A stretch of DNA of 64,000 nt from Coprinus comatus (GCA_034638255.1 JAWPGT010000023.1:1-64000); one strand, 5' to 3'; positions 24,276 through 38,196 are shown, counted from the stretch's first letter. Notes: generated by a model not told the origin, from the sequence alone. Numbers and translations are program-made.

Positions 24276-27200
24276 TTGCATAGACCGAATCTCCACGCAT
24301 ATGTTGGCTACCATCTGAATCTGTAACCGGTCGTAGGCTTACAAGAGGGTAATATTCTTACACGTAGTCGAACAGCAGATGATTCTGCACGGTCTCTGTA
24401 TTTCAGAGTCAAAAAGGTAAGAATTAATTACATCGTAACTAGGTCCATTGAACATCTTATAAAGGGCGTTGGACAAATAATAATAAACTTTCAAAAATAA
24501 ACATAACAGATGACGTATTAAGTCATTTCTACCCCTTACAGAATCTTTGAAACCATTAATTAGTACTATATTTCTACCCACATAAAAATGAAATTCAGAA
24601 TACTCACTCGTAACAGGATCAATAATGTTCGGTGTTAGATCAATCCTATTTACGATAACAGCTGTGAAACTGGTAAGTAGAGGTAGGAAACTCATCCTGC
24701 CAGTGGCAGTGACATTATATATACATCCCGGTGTGAATCACGTTGGAACCGGGATGATAGTTATAATAGCTGAAATAGGTTTGGTGTGTTAAATATGATC
24801 TAATGAGGATTCAGAAGTTGTTCCTGGAAAGAGAGTTTCTTGCCACATTTGTGTGAATATCTTGGTTCAGAAAAATAATCGTGCGGATGTAGATTCTAAA
24901 ACCGTAGTTTACATTCCTCCCCTAGGTGTGTAAGTCTGAGGGAAAGGTGATACGAGTCAAGGTATATGACAAAAAGATATGATGCACACGTTTCATCATT
25001 TTCGGAATTTGATGCGAGATAGTAGAACATAAAACTCAATAGGTGATTCCTCCAGACAAACTGCACATCATCGCAGTGACGATGGGGCAAAGCCTATTCC
25101 ATGTGGGCTCATATTACATAGTCTGCTTGAACACTTCAAAGCGTCTTAGCCTTCATACTTGGTTCTCTCATTCGGTTTCAAATACTAATACAAACATTTT
25201 TACACAGAAGTCTTCAAACAACGAGTCAGACGATCTTCCTAGAATACGGATATTAAAGTTCAATCAATCGACTTGCCAATCCAATTATATTTTGAATGAT
25301 ATTTTAGTCCTACCAATAATGGTTCATTAATAGAAATGCGGCATCATGCTCTAATGCAGTAGTAGTATGGAAGCCGTGGTGCTTCATCTTCCACTGGTCT
25401 TCTGTTCTCAGTGGCACGTATCAGTCAGTCACTGGTGAAGAGAAAATGTACATCTCACAACAAAATTAAAATGCGAGCACAGCTGCGTCCGTCAGCTGTC
25501 AGAGCTTCAAGTCCGAAATTAACGTTGAAGATTTAAGAAGGGAACGTTGCGAATGGTGAGTAAAAGTTTTGAGAAGATTCGAATAAGAATAGAGTGATTT
25601 TCGGGCGAGTTTCGAGAGAGGTTATAAGTAAAAAAAAAGTGGGGGTAAAATTTGCTGGCTTTCTACTACATCATCCGTAGTATTTATACTAGAGAGTAGG
25701 ATAACGAGGAAGGGCTTCAAAGCCCGTGTTTATGGCACAAAACTAGAAATGTTCATTAAGCAGTATGCGTGTTCATAGATTAAAGTTTCGAACATGTGGA
25801 AAATTGAATATAAAAAATGTTTTTAGCTAGGAAAAGAGCAGTTGAATGCTCAGGAACCAACGTGGTGTTAAACCACCGAGGTGCGGAGCTCCGAAAAGAG
25901 ATATCGGCGGAATAGAAACAACAGAATAAAAATGGAGAGGAAAAAAAAAAGAAACAGACCTCGTGTCCTTATTACTGCCAAGCTGTCCAAACTAAAATGC
26001 GGACCCTGTCTCCTGGGTTTCGAGCACGTTGTTCCTGGTGAAGTTTTTCTGAAAGGAATGAACCGTTGGCCTAGGTGGAGCATCTGATGTTGTAGTGTCA
26101 GCCGAGTTGTTGAGTCAGGGTCAAGTGTGATCAAAAATGGGAATCGTTGTTGGAGGTTGCGTGAGTTCGGAACTGGAGGCCAGAGAGGGAAAAGACTAGA
26201 GAAATGTGGATTTCTCGAGTACGTGATCTGCTGTCTCCACGCTGGCCTCAGCATTATAATCACTCCCCGATTCTTTTGGTGTGCTGCATAGGAAATTAGT
26301 CTGCGACTGATACCACATATAGCGACAATATTTACTTCACATCCAAATCCGAAAAAAAAACCTACATGCCAGCTTTGACACTTTGTTTTGAAAGAACATC
26401 AGTCAACTTGCAACCACTGGTGTGTCCGACTCGGACTAACTTTTTTGAAAAATATCCCGAGATATAACTAAAGAATCAGGATTCTTTACGTGAAAGGACT
26501 CAGATAAATATGGATCAAGAGAGGAGTTTGCATGTGGGTCATGGCGTCTATTTGGCGTCATCAGTGGAGACTACTAATTAGTGCAGATCCAAGTTATTAA
26601 TAGTTCATTACTCACACAACAGTACAACGCACTAACGGCTGTGGCACTTAGGATTAGTATCAGTAAACAGGAATCGAATTACTGAATCACCAATTTCAAG
26701 ATCGAGTTTCTGCTGGAATAATGGTCGAGATTGGGAAATTTGATACATATACCTTTTGCAACTTCGTCGATGTTTTATTATACTATCTTGCTAGTATGGA
26801 TTATCTGAAAGAAGTATTTCCCCTATCCGTTCGCAATAATTAGAAACAGAAAAGATTCTCATGTTAAAGTGGAGGCCCCTCAAACAGATTTATTACGACA
26901 TATCCCTACTACTCTGGAATTTAACCATAATGGTAATTCAAAAATTTCCTATGTATCTTACTGAATTGAGACCGGTTGTTAGTGATTAATGTCAATTAAT
27001 GAGTGAGTAGTCAATGCTTGATATCTGGTTATATATCTGCCGTGTGATTTCTTATGCTCTCCGAACTTCTCAACGAACTTCATAGGTTGAGCCAATCAGA
27101 TGTACTACAATGTTCCGCGCTGTTCATTGCTTACCTATGTCAATGGACATCGGAGCAGCTGACCCACCATCTTAGACGACTCCTATCACTTACCAAAAAT

Positions 27201-27277
27201 TCACAGTTGTGAATGATATTTAAGAACTGAACTCTTCGAAGCTCAAGGACCTTCTCGTCCCCCACATCAACGTTATC
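24276..27277. other. Three-kilobase intergenic stretch, no supported gene
   Basis: Several short ORFs occur (for example 24339-24695 and 25868-26263 on the minus strand), but none has a motif, a partner exon or a good start context. The DNA is AT-rich with A runs near 25630 and 25943. The right end is the promoter of the P450 gene, with a TATA-like 'atatttaa' about 55 bp before its ATG. Confidence 0.4.
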
Positions 27278-29200
27278 ATGATTCCTGACTACCTAACAAA
27301 CAACACATTGTACGCTCCATACGCCTTCCTAGCTGTTATCCTTGTTGTATATGTCATACCATGGCTCTGGGATAGTCACCGTCTCAGGAAGTATCCAGGG
27401 CCTTTCCTGGCCAAGTTCTCTGACCTATGGTTGGGATACACATCCAAGATGGGACACCGGTCCGATGTAATACATGAATTACACCTTAAATATGGTCTGT
27501 CATGCCTGGGATTCTCTTGTTCAAACTCTCTAAAATCCAATGAATATATCTATAAATATCTCAAATAGGCCCTATTGTTCGTATTGCACCGAACCATATC
27601 TCTGTTGCGGACCCAAACGGATTGCAACCTATTTACGGACATGGAAATGGTGCCCTCAAATCTGATTTTTATGATGCCTTTGTCAGTATTAGTCCTGGTG
27701 TTTTCAGTGTTCGGGATAGGAACGAGCATGCAAGAAAGCGCAAAATTGTTTCACACATATTCTCCAAGCAAAGTGTGCTTGAGTTCGAACCCTACATAAA
27801 GGAACACGTAGGAACGCTTTTGAAGCAATGGGATAGGTTACATGATATGGCTATGAAAGGAATGTCAGGAAACGAAGGTGAAGGATGGAGCGGCTCTGAA
27901 GGGAGGCTGTGGCTTGACTGTCTACCATGTGAGTATTTTACTTCTTTGGGTTCATTACACAGACATTTGACTTTGACTTAACAATAAAGGGTCGAATTAC
28001 TTGGCTTTTGACATTATCGGAAACCTTGCATTTGGTGGCCCGTTTGGTATGCTTGAACGCGCAGCAGATATTGCGGTCGCACCCAAAAATCAGAAGAGAA
28101 TGATGGAGTCCTACGGAAAAGAAGCTACGGACGAGGAAGTCATTGCTATTCCTGCTGTTCAGATTCTTAACAGTCGTGGCGAATTTGCTATGTCTATGGG
28201 TGCCATCCCTCCCCACTGGCGGCCTATTGCTCGCAGACTCCCCGGGTTCAGGCAAGGTGACGAGAGCGTCAGGATCCTTGCTGGTATTGCCATTGCTGCC
28301 GTAGCAAAGCGTATGTTAATACCCACAGACCGGGTCGACCTTTTGAGTAGACTTCAAGCCGGAAAGGATAGTGAAGGAAATCCCATGGGTCGGGAAGAAC
28401 TTACGGGGGAATCCCTTGCTCTTCTCATTGCAGGTTCTGATACTACATCTAAGTAAGATTCCCTTATCTCCCGAGACTATTACGAAACTAGCGCTAATTT
28501 TGAGTCTATGTAGCTCCATCTGCGCAATTCTCTACTACCTCGCTCAAAACCGTCACGTTCGGGAAAAGCTCCACAAAGAACTTGATGAACAACTAGGTAC
28601 CGAAGATGAATTTGTTGCAAGTTCGAATCAGGTTAAACGTCTCCCATATATGCATGCATGCATTGACGAGGCTTTACGACTTCATTCAACATCATCACTT
28701 GGTCTACCTCGAATTGCTCCTGCTGATGGTTTAGTCGTTTTAGATCATCTTTTCTCGGCAGGAACGGTTTTAAGTGTGCCTAGCTATTCTATCCATCGCA
28801 ATAAAGAGGCTTGGGGTGATGACGCTGATATTTATCGACCTGAACGCTGGTTTGAACGTGATCAAGCTGCAATTCAAAAGGCATTTAACCCATTCTCCGT
28901 CGGTCCCCGGTAAGTCAACTTCCTACTACTTAGATGGATAGTAGTTGTTAATTATTCACTTATTGAAGCTCATGTGTTGGTCGCAACTTGGGAATTCTCG
29001 AACTTCAAATTGCCATTGCTTCCATTATGCGTCGATATGATATTATTCTGAGACATCCGGACCAGAAGGTATGAGTTTTAAAAATGTGTTCTAGTCTTAG
29101 AATTGTTAACCAAGATTTTTTCTTGTAGTTGGAGACTCGGGAAGGATTCTTGCGCAAACCTTTGAAATGCCTTATTGGCATCAAGCGCAGACACATGTAA
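27278..29200 (+). CDS. Cytochrome P450, CYP53-like (benzoate 4-hydroxylase type)
   Basis: Membrane-anchored haem monooxygenase. CYP53 enzymes para-hydroxylate benzoate and related aromatics using NADPH-P450 reductase (established). Six exons (27278-27494, 27569-27928, 27990-28452, 28514-28909, 28969-29068 and 29129-29200) give 535 codons, the usual size. A hydrophobic anchor (residues of about 12-30) is followed by a proline-rich hinge (RKYPGPF). Other signatures are RIAPNHISVADP, the I-helix LLIAGSDTTSN, the K-helix ExxR in DEALRLH, DIYRPERW, and the haem loop FNPFSVGPRSCVGRNLG with its Cys ligand. The segment KSDFYDAFVSISPGVFSVRDR and the following LWLDCLPWSNYLAFDIIGNL resemble fungal benzoate 4-monooxygenases, which is why I favour CYP53. 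All motifs are intact. No clustered pathway partner is present. Confidence 0.88.
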
Positions 29201-30507
29201 TTCATCTATAAATAGTACAAAATGTAACATTTGGATACGGATACTTGTAGGATTGGCAGTGTGTTATATTGATCAAAGTTCAAACGTTCATGAGCAGACT
29301 ATCACTTGTTCTCTGCCTATGGCCCATGGGTGAATTCATGTTTTTGATCGAAAGTTGTCTGAGATTCAATAATGCGAAGAAAGACCTTTCAACTGCTTCT
29401 GAAGCACTACTTCGAAAGAAGTAAATGGATGGATGGCGGGAGTAGTATGTCGAACGTACTCCGATGTCGGCATAGGGGACGGAACCAGAAGGCATCGAAG
29501 ATAGCAATAACACATGGACCATGGTTCGTATGTAAATGTGTCGAATGTACTATTTTAATATCGGAATAATGTAATACCAATACCAAATTTCACATTGATC
29601 TATGTGATACTATTAATAGATACCGTAGTAATAACACTTTGTTAAGAAGATAAACCCCGCCGTTGACAGTAGTTTCCATTGCTGAAGAGATAATTGAGAT
29701 GTTGGACGTTGAACTTCTTGGCGTAACAAAATGCATCTACGTCTTCTTGTGATATTTATGCATTTCATGACCAGCTGACCCTTCTGAATCCGAAGTTCTG
29801 ACAGATCTGTTTTGTAGAGAGAGAAGCCTGGTTTCAATGGCATAGAGTGCCGCGTAAGTACTGTGATCCTCAAGAACTATTTGAACTCGCTCCGGGTCCG
29901 CCGAATGAATAATGACAAAGTGCCCCTAGCCTACCGGATGTTAGCTTCTCTGTCAAAACTTTACAGCGACTTCACCCGGAAGAAGAATCGCTCGGTTGAT
30001 GATACAAGCGCCCTGTGAGATTGTTGAACGTTGAACTTGTTCTGTGTGTGGTGTAGTGATGATAAGCACGAAGAAACCTGTGTCACGATAATAATAAGTT
30101 TTTAGTACATCCATTAGATAGCGCTTTGTTTACCAATATAGGGTGTATCTGGGGTAACCTGTGTGCGGTAATTTTGCAATACTTGCAGCATACTACTCAC
30201 CATAGAGTAACCTGCGGAGGGTTTGCGATACACGCATAAAAATGCCCAACGTTCAGCTGACGTGATAAAGCAGTTAGATTAGTTACATATAGAGGCAGCC
30301 GATTCATTAAAAATTACTTACGATTTAATCAGTGACTGGATTTTATTTCTATATGCAGTACTTTAAATATTCTTTGATATACATATGTAGCTATAGCCTA
30401 CCACACTATACCACATTTTTGTTACAAGAACACAAAGAAAGGAACAAACAAGACGAGAAAGATATATACTTTTTCAACATCAGCTCCTCCCCAACAATTT
30501 CATCGTG
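29201..30507. other. Intergenic, P450 and F-box 3' flanks
   Basis: About 1.3 kb between the plus-strand P450 and the minus-strand F-box gene, which converge here. Short ORFs at 29280-29522 and 29613-29873 (minus) lack motifs. I see no RNA gene, LTR or terminal repeat. Confidence 0.45.
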
Positions 30508-32080
30508 TTATATTTCCATATCCTCATCACTATATCCGTCATCCTCACCCCTCTCTCTAAATTCCTCATCTTCGTCTTCGTCTTCGTCTTCGTCTTCGTC
30601 TTCGTCTTCGTCTTCGTCTTCGTCTTCGTCTTCGTCTTCGTCTTCGTCTTCGTCTTCGTCTTCGTCTTCATTATCATCTTCATTATCATCTTCATTATCA
30701 TCTTCCATTCTCATCTCAATATCATCACTCTCCGTAAACAACCTAACTTCCCTTCCTTCCGGGTCCAACCACTTCAACAAAACATTCCGCTCATGATACG
30801 TATAAATCCTTCTCAAGTAATCCCAATGTTCCATAATCCTTCCCATCAAGTTCCTATCCATAATCTGAACCACCAATCCTTTATGAGTTCGTACAAGATC
30901 CGACAAAGATGTCATTAACAAAGCCACATCAGCTTTCTTCGGTATTCCATGAAACGAACAAATACTAAATTTCTTCACAGTAGAAGGAAGACTAGCCACA
31001 CTACCATTCCAATCTTCATAAGGCCAACGTCCAAAAGCCATTATGAAATGTTCCAAATTTGGTGCTAATTTCCAAAAAGGATGAAATAAAGACATCAGGT
31101 GTGTAAAATCATCCCATCCTAAAAAGTGTCCATTCAATTGGAAAACGCGAAGGTTTGGTTGAAAAAATGTCGGTACCCAACGATGCCATATTTCGGTTGG
31201 TCCCCATTCGTCAGGTGTTCCAGCAAACACCCAAATTAGGTGTTCAAGAGAGGTGTATGGAAGGGCTATTGGTGGATCCCTGTGATCTGAGGAGTAAACC
31301 TTGATATAGGGATAAGGTCCTCGCCCTAGTTGAGTGGGGTACGTCGTTAGGACATCGGGTTCGAAATCGAATGTGGGATTGATAGCTCTTAGCTGGAGGT
31401 GATTGGAGCAGAAAGTATTCCAGTTTTCGCGATGGGGTCGAACACCCAAGCCATTCCATCTAAGAACCTGAAGGTTTGGACAGAAAGGTTTAGTCAAAAT
31501 GTTAACAAACTCCCCAGCCACATGATTGGTATGGATAGCGAGGAACTCTAGATGAGGAAGATTGCGAAGTAAACGATATAGACATGATTGAACGTCGATT
31601 CCTGGTAGAGCCCGAGCATAATCTCTAAGAATAAGATCGAGTCGTTTTGTACTCCAGCCATAAGTTGGCTTATATTCAGAGTGCGCATGATCTCCAGGAA
31701 TGAAACGTTCGAGTGATGATATAAGTTCTGGAAGACTCTTCAATTTCCACACTGTGATCCATTGATAGAAGTATGGAGATGCGAGGCGGTACCAGGATCT
31801 GCATACGCGTACGAGGTAGCGCTTTGTTACCTGATCGAAAGGCAGTGCAAGTAATTAATATTTATAGTATGTGTAAGGTTTGAGAAGAACGCACGATTGA
31901 TGAACGGTGAGCTCTCACACTCTCCCTCCATTGAGTACTCTTGATAGCATCGACCGGCAAATCCCAAAGTTCTATTCCATAAGGAACCCAAGTGGCATGT
32001 CGAAATACCTCGCATAGGATGACATCTGGAAGCATGTCGATATGTATTGGAGGTCTTCGAAGGGCTTGTTTCGCTGACAT
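30508..32080 (-). CDS. F-box protein with Asp/Glu repeat tail (502 aa)
   Basis: Two exons, 32080-31895 and 31830-30508, are joined across a 64-nt intron (gtgcgt...gatcag). The N-terminus has a degenerate F-box (IDMLPDVILCEVFRHATW, then VCRSWYRLASPYFYQWITVW), the usual form in the large agaricomycete F-box families that recruit substrates to SCF ubiquitin ligases. The middle (about 90-400) looks leucine-rich-repeat-like: LPHLEFLAIHTN, FCPNLQVLRWNG and LAPNLEHFIMAFG. The tail carries three Asn-Glu-Asp-Asp units, then a long Glu-Asp alternation encoded by a hexanucleotide microsatellite, and ends in GYSDEDMEI. Upstream in-frame codons exist, but the ATG at 32080 directly precedes the F-box. The substrate is unknown. 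Expansion of the acidic tail is likely to vary between strains. Confidence 0.8.
30571..30669 (+). repeat. Hexanucleotide microsatellite (ttcgtc)n in F-box gene
   Basis: About 16 near-perfect copies of ttcgtc, followed by three 15-bp units 'ttcattatcatc...'. On the minus strand it encodes the Glu-Asp alternation of the F-box tail. ORFs on the plus strand made only of Phe-Val or Ser repeats are shadows of this tract. Confidence 0.9.
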
Positions 32081-32429
32081 TGTAATCTTGATGAGCCTGA
32101 TGATGGATGGACGAATAAAACAGTATTGTTCGTATACTATCATTGACAGATGTTCGTTTTTCCCATAAGTTCGTTTCGTAACGGTACACATGACCGTGAC
32201 CATCACTGACATTCAAATTCCGCTGATCGTTTTGTCGATGCGTTGATATGCTATCAGTAGGACTTATGAACACAAAATCCGCGCAGCCCAACCACGGCCA
32301 TTGAATAGACTAACTATAGACAGTGTGATATTCAGTTAAATGCATGGTACTAGCAAGTGACAAGAAAGGAATGTTTATATTACCGGCAAATGGTATATCA
32401 TGGTAGGCAGGCGGGCGGGCCATCAGGAC
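32081..32429. other. Intergenic, F-box promoter side
   Basis: Holds the upstream region of the minus-strand F-box gene. In-frame codons extend to 32212, but they precede the F-box without homology. I see no separate gene here. Confidence 0.4.
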
Positions 32430-33740
32430 TTTGCGCAATTCCTTCAGGCTCCTTGGACCTCCTTGGACCTCCTTGGAGGTGGCCCCAAGGAAGTTCAAGG
32501 AGTCTAAAGGAAATCTCAAGTAACATGATTATTTTTGCATTTCTCCTTGGATTTCCTTGAGGAACCTTCCCCAAGGAGCTCCAAGTAGGTCCCTCTACCT
32601 TCGGGAAGCTTGGAACTACTTGAGCATCACATGGGAACACATTTAGAAGCTTTGAAATAATGTAATATAATATATTTTTAATCATTTTTTCGAGGGTAGT
32701 AGGAGTTAAAAAAAGAAATATGTATTGTGAATCTAATCTAATACAAGTGTAATAATATAATAGCTAAACTACTAATAAACGTGAAGAGATTTCGGAACAA
32801 TATTATCAGTAAAGGTGAATTTATTGTAGATGAAAATAATCAACTTACATGAAATTATAAGGAATCCATCATAGCACACCGAGTTCTTCACTGAATTGCG
32901 CGTAAATTCTCGCATTCGAAAGCTGTAATCCATAGCATTCTGTAGTGCCTAAGAACGCGTAAAAACACGAAGATATGGGTATGTTAAAGGGGAATATATG
33001 TTGAAAGTATATAAAAATGAGAGAACTTACTTTTACCCAATGAATACCCCACCATATCGCGTCGTTCTACCCTCTATCAATTTGCCTCTACAATGCGGTT
33101 CCAACGAGCCTAAAATTGTGGTGTATGACGCGAAATTGATTGTGTTAGTGGTCTTGACATCTGGTGGTTGTGAAGTGGGGAGTGTGACAGGGCCTGTGTC
33201 TGGTGTGTTGTGGGTGGGGAGGGGTAGGCCAGGCTACACAAGCCAAGAGTTGAGTAGGAAGGTCATAGGTGTGGGGTTGAGTATTTCGTCAGGGGGATTG
33301 GAAGGGATGGGGGAAGACAGAGGCAGTAACATCAGTATGTGATGTGTCCATGTTCACATTGTCACATGATCACATATTTTCAAAATTTCGTCAAGTCCAA
33401 ATTGCAGAATGTTCCTCAAGGGTGTCACACCTTCAAATCTTGGCTTCTTGGCACGTCCTTAGGCTCTACAGAACCGCACAAATGACACCTATTCAATGGT
33501 ACTAATTATATAGCCCCACGAGGTGTACCCGTTGCACAATTGTCAATTTATTGATTTCCCTACTGTGATGCTACTTCATAATAATAATTCTCAAAGTATA
33601 TTTGGTTAGCACTTGGGAGAACTTGAATTTCCTTGTTGAAAATTTTTCCTTGGAGCTCCTTGGGGCATTATTCACCAAGGTACTACAAGGAGTATAAGCT
33701 TGAAAAGGAAGCTCAAGTAGCCCAAAGGAAATGTGCAAAG
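32430..33740 (-). mobile_element. Non-autonomous element 1 with CCAAGGAG-rich ends
   Basis: Left end (32430-32600): repeated 'ctccttggacctccttgg' and 'ccaaggagctccaagtaggt'. Right end (33600-33735): 'ttccttggagctccttgg', 'caccaaggtactacaagg' and 'gctcaagtagccc'. The interior is AT-rich and has no long ORF. The minus strand shows two exon-like segments, 33119-33031 and 32948-32849. Each is preceded by TTAG and followed by GTAAGT, as in element 2 (39795-41740). Both elements also share 'tgatgtg' and 'cacatgatcacat'-like blocks before the right end. Ends are approximate, and I could not define target-site duplications. Confidence 0.5.
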
Positions 33741-33838
33741 TCTTGATGCTACCCACAGGCCACACTCAGCAAACACCCGTTATGCCAAATGCACAAGAAC
33801 AATCCATTGGTGATGAAACCCATGCTATGTGAAATCCG

Positions 33839-35770
33839 TTGCAACCTGTTCAACCTCTATGCAAATGCAAATGTACCAAATTATCCGATGCAGAGAAGAT
33901 TTCCAAGAAGTTGAAAGCCCAGATGACAAAAGCGACAAAGGATGTGATGTTAGCCAAAGTTGACAAGATCCACACATCTTGTGCAATTTGTGCTTCCGAA
34001 ATTGCCTCCACATACAATCTTCCAATCCAGGACATGTGGGACAGCATTTACCACTCTTCAAAGATAAAGAAACAATGCCCTTTGATGTTTTGGAATGCAC
34101 TTGCATTAGCAAAGAAGGAGGAAGTCAAAATTAGTGAGTAAATCTTGTGGATTACTGGACTTAAACCAATCTCATCTCATCTTCCATGTTCTAGCACATC
34201 CTGGCAGGGTCTTTAAAGTTCAAGAGTTGCACCAAAAAGTCTGGGAGGACATGGATAAATGTGGAGGATGTAATGATCCACAATATTCTACCGAAGAACA
34301 TGAATCCATCATGAGTATTACACAGGCTAAATGAGACCTTAAAGCTACTGGAGCCTGCCCAAACAATAAGAGCGTATCACAGGATGTATATAAGACTACC
34401 AATTTCATTGTGTCTGAGGTAAATCCCCCCATTTCCTGATTTTCAACTCATAACTGATTGTCACATATTAGATTAAACATATGCATGGAAGAACTGGCAT
34501 AGCTTCTTTCTTTGCTGCCACTGGTGGGCATCAAAATGATACCATCAACTTTCCAACCATTTTTGAAACTGCAAGTGCTGCTGGCTTCTGTCAAAATGCC
34601 TTAGGACTTGGCCCTATTGACCTTGCTGGTAGATTGGAATGCTGGGCAAGTACAGGAGGATCAGGTATGTATTCACTTACTTATCTTAATCATATGACAG
34701 TTTTAATGCCATTCTATAGCATTCCCTCCCTTACAAGATAGGAGTACAATGCGTAAGGAGTGTACTTTACTAATATTAAAAGGACTCCATAAGTTTTTAC
34801 AAATATTTCTCTTAATACTATTGTTAATTTTTTTTTAGAGAAAATCACTTGCAACAATGTGAAGAAAATGAATTATGACAATTACCCATAGGCAATTGTA
34901 CTTGATTACCATGTCTATCTTAATGGCTAGCCAATGGGCTTTCCAGTATGCAACCCATCCATCCTGGTTGTCGACAACATCAGAAAGCTTCAGGATTTAT
35001 TGCTGTCTGGAAAATGTAGATGGAAAAACATGACTCAGGATGAATATGAGCAATATGAACAATCATTTGAGGAAGGGTTGGAAGCTGGGGTAAACACTGT
35101 TGCAGTGAGGAAAGAATGGTCAGATAAGAACAAGAAGAGGAAGGCACAGGTGGGAGGTAATACAGCAAAACAGTCAAAGAAACAAACTGGTATATCTGAC
35201 CAGTTACCCCCTACTGCAATCCCCAGAGCTGACTTCGCATTCTTAGATAATTCTGAGGAGGAACAATCTTTTGAAGTCATTGATAGTGCAAGAACTGCAC
35301 TGTCTTTAGGTCTCAATTTACCTACCACATCATCTAACCTGCCCTTGAGTCCCAATGTACCTAGTACTACAACATCTACTGTCCCATGTTCTCCAGCACT
35401 CCCTGCACCTGCTCCAGCCATTTTGACTACATCAAATAATAACTATGACATTGACATTCCTTTTGGCAGCAATGTTCCTACACTGCTATCAGATGGATCT
35501 GGTTCCAATGCATATCCCACCTATAATGACCCATTTGCTTCAGTGCTAGGCTATTTCCCAGACCCAATGACAGGCTCATATACATTCACAGACAACCATA
35601 CTGGTGCCTTTCCTACATCATCACTGTTCACTACTAACTTGTTATCTCCATTCCCACCAACTCTAGGAACTTCTTCATTGTCTATGCCTGATTGGTTCAA
35701 TGTATCCTTGAATATAGATTACAGTAGTATCTCAAGACCTCTATCTGTTACAGTTTCATATTTATCATGA
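33839..35770 (+). pseudogene. Transposon-associated basidiomycete ORF, broken by stops
   Basis: Several exons join by good GT-AG sites: intron 1 near 34134-34194, intron 2 near 34421-34470, and intron 3 from about 34664 to 34838. The encoded blocks are CKCKCTKLSDAEK, ATGACPNNKSVSQDVYK, MHGRTGIASFFAATGGHQND, SILVVDNIRKLQDLLLSGK, and a basic segment KNKKRKAQVGGNTAKQSKK before a Ser/Pro-rich tail. This layout resembles a hypothetical protein that recurs near mobile elements in agaricomycetes (recognised by pattern). Three in-frame stops interrupt it: TGA after SITQAK, TAG after NYDNYP, and TAG where a Trp is expected before PMGFPVC. The start is not clear. It lies between the two CCAAGGAG elements. 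Confidence 0.55.
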
Positions 35771-38196
35771 CTAATCATTAGAACTAATGATGGACGATAG
35801 TGTACTTTCTCTTACTTGTTTTACATAGCCTTGGACTAGTGTTTCATATAGCCTCAGACTAGTACTTTCTACAGACTTCCACTTGTCATTTCACTTACTG
35901 TTTCAGCTGTAGATAGTTTCACCCTCCTGTCTTACATGTATCAAGCATAGCCTACAACCTGTACTTATAGTTGTATAAATACATGGACAGTGACAGAGAT
36001 TAAGCTTCAGCTTAATACTCTAAGTCCTCCATTCTACTTGCTATCATCATTCCACCTCTACCTTGATAACCCTAGAACTCGGAGTCAGCTCTAACTCCTG
36101 CACAAATGGCTTACTAGTAAGGAATACCTGTGATCTACAGTCTGAGTACTGTGGAGGTCATCCCCTGAAAGTAGTCTCAGTAAGAGTAGACATTCTCCTC
36201 CTACAAGCACCTTGAAGAGGTCCATTATAGCATTGTCTATACCAAAACAGAGGTATAGGCAAGATTATAACACTATCCCCATCAGCAACTATATTACCAG
36301 AACCAAGACAGTCACCATCGCCACCACTACCAGATGTTCTTCTACCACCACCACCAAGATCTCCTTCACCCCCACCCCCATCAAGCCCTAATGTTATCTC
36401 ACCACATGACTCCAACTTGATTCAGACTGAAACTTCACTATCAGCCACTTCTAATGGCTGTAGTTCTCGCTTGAATAGACGTTGCATTCTAGTTACTTTT
36501 TGAATATCTCTCTTGTAGTTTTGATTGTTTATTTGTCATTACAATAGAATGTGATAATCAAGATAACACTATACACCAGATGTCATTTCCACATGATGGG
36601 TGGAAACATACTGTATAGCTCACTGGTATGGTTACATGGTATATTAGTATATTATGTTTGAACTTCATTATGAGATTTCTACCATGATAACACATCCAGA
36701 TCTCTTTTTAAGAATTTATGCACTCAAGACTATTCTAATTTTGTATGATCTTTTTAAATCACTACCACTGATTGGCTCCAATATAGGATCCAAAAGGGAT
36801 CCAAGTCCATATTTGCTGGGTCTATACTTGGATCTCAAATTATGTACTACTTGTACTACCACGTAATATGGTAGACTATAGTCCATAGACAAGAAGTATT
36901 GTGCTTTTTCGACACAGCTTAGATTTAAGAGTCAGGACTTCAGGGACCGAAGCAGATTAATATTTCGATTCAGGTAAAAAAGCTTGGATCATGGATTCGA
37001 TTTGATGGGTAGTTGACTGCACCCAATTAATTGACTTTATCCAAATTAATTCGATTCATCAGATAAAGTCGATTCAATTAATTACTCAAGGCTTGAAGTC
37101 TGAAAATCTGATTATGTATGATGATTTCGATTGCACACTGTCCTTGCATCAATACAACAAAGGAATTACATTAACAGGCCAGCATTATACTATTAAATAG
37201 GGTAAGGTATTACAAATTTCTACTACACAGAACACTAGATGTCTAGAGTTCCACCCACCTTCAGTATAGCTGATGTCCAACCCTCATCAGCTTTGGAAGC
37301 AAGACACGCATATATGTGAGAGTCTACAGGGATGAGAATGAGAGAAGAAGGATAGGAGAACAAGAGAGTAAGTGAGAATGAGAGAATAAGTAGGAGTGAG
37401 AACGAGAGCCTTGGAGAGTTTATGACACACTAGTATGTGTAAGGGGACCTTCCTCACCGACCCTTACACCGACACACCGACTACCGACCGATCCTCCGAT
37501 GTTCCGACTTCCATCGGAACACCTCCCGACTTCGCGCTTTCATGACTTGCCCCCTCACGTGACTCGTCCCCCATTGTTCCCATTGTCCATGTTACGACAT
37601 CCCTCTGGACAATAGCTGACGTCTCTGTTTGTATAGTAGTATATATTGTGCATAGCCTGTGCGAGTGAATCCCCAACTCTTTCTCTTTGGATTCCTCACT
37701 AGGTATGTTGTATCTGCTCTGTAATATGTTTCCAATCAAATATAACTTTGGATTCCTCGCTAGTTGTCGGGCCGTTCGTCGCCGACGTGAGTTGCCCTTA
37801 CAGTATGTGTCAAGTGTGTTGTTGCAACTCTGTGAGGTTGTGAACAACAGTCAACACGTGTCATTGACTCATTGACATGTGCATACCAATAAAACATAAG
37901 TTAGCAAACAAGGGAGAGGTTGAGAGAGGAGATTACACATACCTGGTTTCACAGTCAACATGCAATGAACCATACATGCTCGAGACAGACTAAGGGCATT
38001 GAGGGGAGGTAGTAGTAGATGGGGCGAGGTAAAGACTAAAGTGGGTGATTCGATGTGTTATGGGTGCATAAGGAGGGAAGTTCAAACTTGGGAGAATTTG
38101 ACGTGGTGCTGACATGTCGTATCCTGTCACATCATCACATGATACTTACAACACTCTCAGACTTCAGTAAGGTTGTGCTGCTGCTATGTCACAAAG

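Noticed and set aside
25868..26263. 131-codon minus-strand ORF
   Set aside because: It ends in a Phe-rich run from poly-T, has no motif or neighbouring exon, and overlaps other random ORFs.
30332..30918. Plus-strand ORFs made of Ser repeats or Phe-Val repeats
   Set aside because: They are translations of the ttcgtc microsatellite in the antisense direction of the F-box gene.
35930..36110. LTR-like sequence with TATA and short repeats
   Set aside because: No second LTR, primer-binding site or target-site duplication was found. It is only mentioned in the spacer entry.
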